From contig NZ_LXYE02000003.1 of assembly GCF_001659685.2 (NCBI RefSeq), positions 1 to 45,281 on the forward strand: a stretch of DNA of 45,281 nt, written 5' to 3'. The notes under the pieces were generated by a model that ran no database searches, was not told where the DNA came from, and saw nothing but the letters and a program-made list of their open reading frames with translations. A program made the translations under genes and the position numbers. This DNA is from Labilibacter marinus (lineage in GTDB: Bacteria; Bacteroidota; Bacteroidia; Bacteroidales; Marinilabiliaceae). Positions 45,023 through 45,281 of the stretch are shown here, in pieces (position 1 is the first letter of the stretch; each line of letters opens with the position of its first letter).

Positions 45023-45281
45023 GTTAATATTGAAGAATTAAAGATGTTTTCGTATTAATTTAGTTTTGGATGATTGTTAACGTGGTATGTATAGCGCTAA
45101 TTCGCTATATAATACTTTCGTATGGGTTTATCGTTATAAGCCAATTTAGTGAGGAAATGCAAAGGAACTACGATGAAGTTTTGAAGCTGTCATGATCAGA
45201 TATATAAACTATATGCTATTAAAAACAATAGAGTGAGTTTAAGGAGGTAAGAGGAAATTTATATTTTAAGAATCAATATTG
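45023..45281. other. Gene-free right end with a small hairpin
   Basis: No gene is seen. TATAGCG-ctaatt-CGCTATA at 45090-45109 is a perfect 7-bp hairpin, and AAGGAGG near 45240 looks like a ribosome binding site, but no start codon follows before the window ends. Confidence 0.4.

Overview
The window is AT-rich chromosomal DNA from a member of the Bacteroidota, most likely a marine Bacteroidales/Marinilabiliales-type organism. Supporting signs are a protein ending in a type IX secretion (T9SS) gliding-motility C-terminal domain beside a PorP/SprF homologue, Bacteroidota-restricted families (DUF4295, DUF4301, DUF2027-Smr, DUF6340), TonB-type proteins, and promoters with the TAnnTTTG -7 element typical of the phylum. 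There is no integrase, transposase, plasmid or phage gene and no tRNA. Most of the content is ordinary housekeeping sequence with one large accessory-type surface locus.

Layout. 0-3.2 kb (minus strand): an AbgT-family transporter and queA, separated by a degenerate ACTGNNN heptad repeat. 3.4-6.4 kb (plus): two paralogous helical proteins of unknown function flank a DUF2027-Smr protein. 6.9-19.6 kb (plus): the most striking region. A 2980-residue secreted Ig-like repeat protein with a T9SS type-B sorting domain is followed by a PorP/SprF-like outer-membrane protein, a PorE-like TPR/propeller/OmpA protein and a two-repeat SPOR-like protein. 19.66-20.03 kb: RNase P RNA (rnpB). 20.1-27.3 kb (plus): a YihY-type membrane protein, an iron alcohol dehydrogenase, a DUF6340 lipoprotein, a PBP4-type carboxypeptidase, a DUF819 membrane protein and an omega-amidase-like nitrilase. 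27.5-31.3 kb (plus): a small orphan protein, a TonB_C protein with a receptor-plug-like tail, an M48 Ste24-like protease and CinA. 31.6-35.7 kb (plus): rpmB-rpmG-DUF4295, ftsY, rimO, truA. 35.7-41.1 kb (minus): a small membrane exporter, aroE, DUF368 (PopT-like), a TPR protein and DUF4301. 41.3-45.0 kb: a YhcC-type radical SAM protein (plus), a DUF4197 lipoprotein and a YgiQ-type radical SAM protein (both minus).

How genes work together. The 6.9-19.6 kb block reads as one secretion-and-display unit: the giant adhesin-like cargo, its outer-membrane PorP/SprF partner, and two periplasmic proteins with peptidoglycan-binding folds (OmpA_C and SPOR) that could anchor the assembly. rpmB-rpmG-DUF4295-ftsY-rimO-truA is a translation and protein-targeting cluster. 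TPR-DUF368-aroE is a co-directional set with a promoter visible just upstream of the TPR gene; the promoter position fixes that gene's start.

The most unusual observations are the exact 756-bp higher-order repeat inside the giant gene, the heptad ACTGNNN intergenic sequences at three sites (one folded into a convergent hairpin), the duplicated unknown helical proteins around the Smr gene, and uridylyltransferase-like motifs in DUF4301. I found no clear candidate for a wholly new defence or mobile system.
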